Origin: Pseudomonas sp. GM41(2012)
Lineage (GTDB): Bacteria; Pseudomonadota; Gammaproteobacteria; Pseudomonadales; Pseudomonadaceae
Direction of reading: 5' to 3'
NCBI RefSeq assembly: GCF_000282315.2
Contig: NZ_AKJN02000006.1
Coordinates: 124,001-188,000, forward strand
Length of the DNA: 64,000 nt
The notes beneath the pieces were generated by a model, which saw nothing but the letters and a program-made list of their open reading frames with translations, searched no databases and was not told the origin of the DNA. Every line of letters starts with the position of its first letter. The stretch's first letter is position 1. Of the stretch, positions 61,286 to 64,000 are shown in pieces. The translations under genes were made by a program, and so were the position numbers.

Positions 61286-62161
61286 ATGACGATTTCCCAT
61301 ACCCAACTCAAGGCGTTTCACGCCGTTGCAATGAATGGCAGCTTCACCCGGGCAGCCGAGCAACTCTGCCTGTCACAACCCGCGGTATCCGACCAGGTGC
61401 GCAAGCTCGAGGATTATTACGGGGTGATGGTGTTCTACCGCGACAAGCGCCTGGTGCGGCTGACGGAAGTGGGCGAGCGGTTGTTCGGCCTGACCCAGCG
61501 CCTGTTCGATATCAGTATCGATGCCCACGACATGCTGACGGACTACCGCACCCTGTCGACGGGAACCCTGAACCTTGCCGTGGATGCGCCGGTGCACGTC
61601 TTGCCCTATGTCTCACGCTTCTGTAGCCGTTACCCCGGCGTTGAAGTGAAGATCGAAACCGCCAATACCGACGAGGTCTTGCAGCGGTTGTTCAGCCACC
61701 AGGCCGACATCGCCTTGCTGGGGCGCAACATCGAGGACGATCGCCTGATGACGCTGCACCTGCGCAGCGATCCAATGCTCGCCTTCGTCGCCCATGACCA
61801 TCCCTGGGCGCAACGGGATTCCATCTGCCTTGCCGACCTGGACAACACACCCATGGTCTTGCGCGAGCAAGGTTCGGTCACACGGTTATCGCTGGAGGAG
61901 GAGATGGCTGCGGCGGGGTTGCACATTCGCAAGGCAATCGAAGTGGAAGGGCGTGAAGCGGCACGCGAGGCCGTGGCGATTGGCATGGGCGTCGGGGTGG
62001 TCTCGGCAGCCGAGCTGGGCTCGGACTCCCGGGTTCGCGGCTTGCCGATCGTTGACTGTCAGCGGCACTTCACCGAGACATTGGTCTGTCTGCGGGCACA
62101 GAGTTCGCGACGTATCCTGACGACCTTTTTTGACATGGTTCGAGAAGGGTTGGGCGAGTGA
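61286..62161 (+). CDS. LysR-family transcriptional regulator
   Basis: 291 residues. Helix-turn-helix NGSFTRAAEQLCLSQPAVSDQVRKLEDYYG (about 16-45), effector domain from TGTLNLAVDAPVHVLPYVSRF on. Divergent from the RidA/oxidase operon with about 120 bases between starts, hence its likely regulator. The effector-domain style is that of the CysB/Cbl-like or 2-aminoethylphosphonate regulators, but assignment is uncertain. Confidence 0.9.
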   Translation: MTISHTQLKAFHAVAMNGSFTRAAEQLCLSQPAVSDQVRKLEDYYGVMVFYRDKRLVRLTEVGERLFGLTQRLFDISIDAHDMLTDYRTLSTGTLNLAVDAPVHVLPYVSRFCSRYPGVEVKIETANTDEVLQRLFSHQADIALLGRNIEDDRLMTLHLRSDPMLAFVAHDHPWAQRDSICLADLDNTPMVLREQGSVTRLSLEEEMAAAGLHIRKAIEVEGREAAREAVAIGMGVGVVSAAELGSDSRVRGLPIVDCQRHFTETLVCLRAQSSRRILTTFFDMVREGLGE

Positions 62162-62276
62162 GATTCATCGTTCGATCGTGGCTGATAGCTGCCAGTCAGG
62201 AAGGGCAGATATCGGCCCAGGCCTGGTCAAAGGCAGTAATTATTGGCCGTTGTTGATGTGGTGTCTGACAGATCGC

Positions 62277-62371
62277 CATCGCGAGCAGGCTCGCTCCCAC
62301 AGTAGTTCTTTGGTGATCACAAGTTCTGTGTTCACTGGAGATCAACTGTGGGAGCGAGCCTGCTCGCGATG
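62277..62371. repeat. REPIN: inverted pair of Pseudomonas REP sequences
   Basis: The 27 bases at 62277-62303, containing GCGAGCAGGCTCGCTCCCAC, recur exactly as their reverse complement at 62345-62371, around a 41-base spacer. This is the standard pseudomonad REP doublet, moved by a RAYT transposase encoded elsewhere. Confidence 0.95.
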
Positions 62372-62406
62372 AGGCCCGCACTGCCAATACAAAAAACCCA
62401 GGCAGT

Positions 62407-62442
62407 AAAAAGCCCCGCCAGGCTCAACACCTGACGGGGCTT
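62407..62442 (-). terminator. Rho-independent terminator of the acetyl-CoA synthetase gene
   Basis: On the minus strand AGCCCCG...CAGG pairs with CCTG...CGGGGCT across one mismatch, followed by TTTTT. It lies 22 bases past the stop codon at 62464. Confidence 0.88.
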
Positions 62443-62463
62443 CGATGACTCAGGAACGGCAGG

Positions 62464-64000
62464 TTAAGCGACGTTCATGGTCTTGTGCGTATCAATCAAA
62501 TGCTGCACCACACCCGGATCCGCCAGGGTGGAGATATCCCCCAACCCATCGTATTCGGCCGTGGCAATCTTGCGCAGAATGCGGCGCATGATCTTGCCCG
62601 AGCGAGTCTTCGGCAGCCCCGGCGCCCACTGGATGACATCCGGCGAGGCAATCGGACCGATCTCCTTGCGCACCCAGTTCTTCAGCTCCAGACGCAGCTG
62701 CTCGCTCGGCTCTTCGCCACCGATCAACGTGACGTAGACATAGATGCCCTGGCCCTTGATGTCGTGCGGCACACCGACCACCGCCGCTTCGGCGACTTTC
62801 GGGTGGGCGACCATCGCGCTTTCGATCTCGGCGGTGCCCATGCGGTGGCCGGAGACGTTGAGCACGTCATCCACGCGACCGGTAATCCAGTAGTAACCGT
62901 CTTCGTCACGACGCGCACCGTCACCGGTGAAGTACATGCCGCGGAACGTCTTGAAGTAGGTATCGACGAAGCGGTCATGGTCGCCATACAGCGTGCGTGC
63001 CTGGCCTGGCCACGAATCGAGAATCACCAGGTTGCCCTCGGCCACGCCTTCGATGATGTTGCCCAGGTTGTCCACCAACGCCGGCACCACACCGAAGAAC
63101 GGACGTGCCGCCGAACCCGGCTTGAGCGCGTGCGCACCCGGCAGCGGGCTCATCATGTTGCCGCCCGTTTCGGTCTGCCACCAGGTGTCGACGATCGGGC
63201 AACGGGACTGGCCGACGTTCTTGTAGTACCAGTCCCACGCTTCCGGGTTGATCGGCTCACCGACCGAACCGAGCAGGCGCAGGCTGCTGCCATCGGCACC
63301 TTCCACGGCGGCCTTGCCCGACGCCATCATCGCGCGGATGGCGGTGGGGGCGGTGTAGAGGATGTTGACCTTGTGCTTGTCGACGATTTTCGCCACCCGG
63401 GTGATGTCCGGGTAGTTCGGCACGCCTTCGAACAGCAGCGTGGTCGCGCCATTGGCCAGCGGGCCGTAGACGATGTAACTGTGGCCGGTGACCCAACCGA
63501 CGTCGGCGGTGCACCAGTAGACTTCGCCCGGACGGTAATCGAACACGCGCTCGTGGGTCATCGCCGCGTACAACAGGTAGCCGGCGGTGGTGTGCTGCAC
63601 GCCCTTCGGCTTGCCGGTCGAACCGGAGGTGTACAGGATGAACAGCGCTTCTTCCGCGCCCATCTCTTTCGGCGCGCAGACACTGCCCGCCACTTTCATC
63701 AGGTCTTCGTACCAGATGTCGCGATGCTGGTTCCACTTGATGTTGCCACCGGTGCGCTGGCACACGATGACTTTCTGAATGCTGCTGGTTTCCGGGTTGG
63801 TCAGCGCATCGTCGACGTTGCTCTTGAGCGGGATCTTCTTGCCGGCACGAATGCCTTCGTCAGCGGTGATCACCACTTTGGATTTGCAGTCGATGATCCG
63901 ACCCGCCAGGGCTTCCGGCGAGAAACCACCAAACACCACCGAGTGAATCGCGCCGATCCGGGTACAGGCCAGCATGGCGACCACGGCTTCGGGGATCATC
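62464..64000 (-). CDS. acsA: Acetyl-CoA synthetase, partial (N-terminus beyond window)
   Basis: The C-terminal 511 or so of about 650 residues are present. ATP-grasp P-loop-like [11 protein letters not shown], adenylation block [10 protein letters not shown], the [20 protein letters not shown] hinge region, and the C-terminal [11 protein letters not shown] with the acetylation-regulated lysine. It activates acetate to acetyl-CoA via acetyl-AMP. The visible residue pattern ([25 protein letters not shown]) identifies it as Acs rather than propionyl-CoA synthetase. The gene runs off the right edge; its 5' end and promoter are not seen. Confidence 0.95.
   Translation of the reverse strand, partial: MIPEAVVAMLACTRIGAIHSVVFGGFSPEALAGRIIDCKSKVVITADEGIRAGKKIPLKSNVDDALTNPETSSIQKVIVCQRTGGNIKWNQHRDIWYEDLMKVAGSVCAPKEMGAEEALFILYTSGSTGKPKGVQHTTAGYLLYAAMTHERVFDYRPGEVYWCTADVGWVTGHSYIVYGPLANGATTLLFEGVPNYPDITRVAKIVDKHKVNILYTAPTAIRAMMASGKAAVEGADGSSLRLLGSVGEPINPEAWDWYYKNVGQSRCPIVDTWWQTETGGNMMSPLPGAHALKPGSAARPFFGVVPALVDNLGNIIEGVAEGNLVILDSWPGQARTLYGDHDRFVDTYFKTFRGMYFTGDGARRDEDGYYWITGRVDDVLNVSGHRMGTAEIESAMVAHPKVAEAAVVGVPHDIKGQGIYVYVTLIGGEEPSEQLRLELKNWVRKEIGPIASPDVIQWAPGLPKTRSGKIMRRILRKIATAEYDGLGDISTLADPGVVQHLIDTHKTMNVA

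Noticed and set aside
1..64000. CRISPR arrays, prophage genes, IS transposases, rRNA and intact tRNA genes
   Set aside because: Looked for and not found; the only repeats recognised are the REPIN, operator pairs and hairpins listed above.

Overview
The window looks like a chromosomal segment of a Pseudomonas of the fluorescens lineage. The evidence is a perfect inverted pair of the GCGAGCAGGCTCGC-type REP sequence (a REPIN), a FecI/FecR/TonB iron module with an AATGAGAAT-type Fur box, TriC-like RND efflux genes, an AcsA-type acetyl-CoA synthetase, and many small catabolic clusters each with its own LysR, AraC, TetR or Lrp regulator. There are no rRNA genes, no intact tRNA, no CRISPR array and no phage or IS gene. 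The only tRNA trace is a 21-base copy of the 3' end of tRNA-Gly (6938-6958), which looks like an attachment-site scar.

Layout. 1-1255: start of an RND efflux adaptor gene (cut by the window edge) and a divergent TetR gene around a perfect 20-bp palindrome. 1424-6569: SDR, MFS and split-transketolase operon with a divergent LysR. 6570-9930: tRNA scar and terminator, TetR with divergent DJ-1/PfpI and DUF2867 genes, a small ORF and a FecR fragment. 10054-13376: QseBC-like two-component system, a lipoprotein and a COG4705-like membrane protein. 13603-22008: iron uptake locus (MFS, FecI, FecR, TonB receptor, binding protein, permease, ATPase). 22200-25428: lipid-glycosylation genes (GT2, LAB_N, GT39) beside two gene remnants. 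25882-28314: a second, closely related TonB receptor that carries the same promoter block as the first. 28682-30330: hypothetical protein and diguanylate cyclase. 30339-36894: NodT, TetR, adaptor and RND pump, with two copies of a 24-bp operator-like site. 37078-42527: acid or sugar-acid cluster (2-hydroxyacid dehydrogenase, SDR, FAH hydrolase, MFS) with a divergent AraC. 42889-45499: GabP-like permease and GlxA-type regulator.

45716-53949 is the most interesting stretch. It holds a Cys/Met-family PLP gamma-lyase-like enzyme, an amino-acid permease, a LysR, a threonine-synthase-like enzyme, an Lrp regulator, a homoserine dehydrogenase and an aldehyde dehydrogenase, all on the plus strand. Together they read as a catabolic route: gamma-elimination of an O-substituted homoserine (canavanine is the best candidate) gives homoserine, which is oxidised to aspartate semialdehyde and then to aspartate. 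This resembles the canavanine gamma-lyase and homoserine catabolic loci described in legume-associated Pseudomonas and Rhizobium.

54175-59268: a three-gene operon of unknown function (parvulin-type PPIase, HupE/UreJ-like membrane protein, DUF3604 PHP-like metalloprotein) and a DUF4239 membrane protein. 59375-62161: FAD amine/amino-acid oxidase and RidA with a divergent LysR. 62277-64000: REPIN, terminator and the C-terminal three quarters or so of acetyl-CoA synthetase, running off the end. Calls were made by reading translations and motifs; no database search was run.
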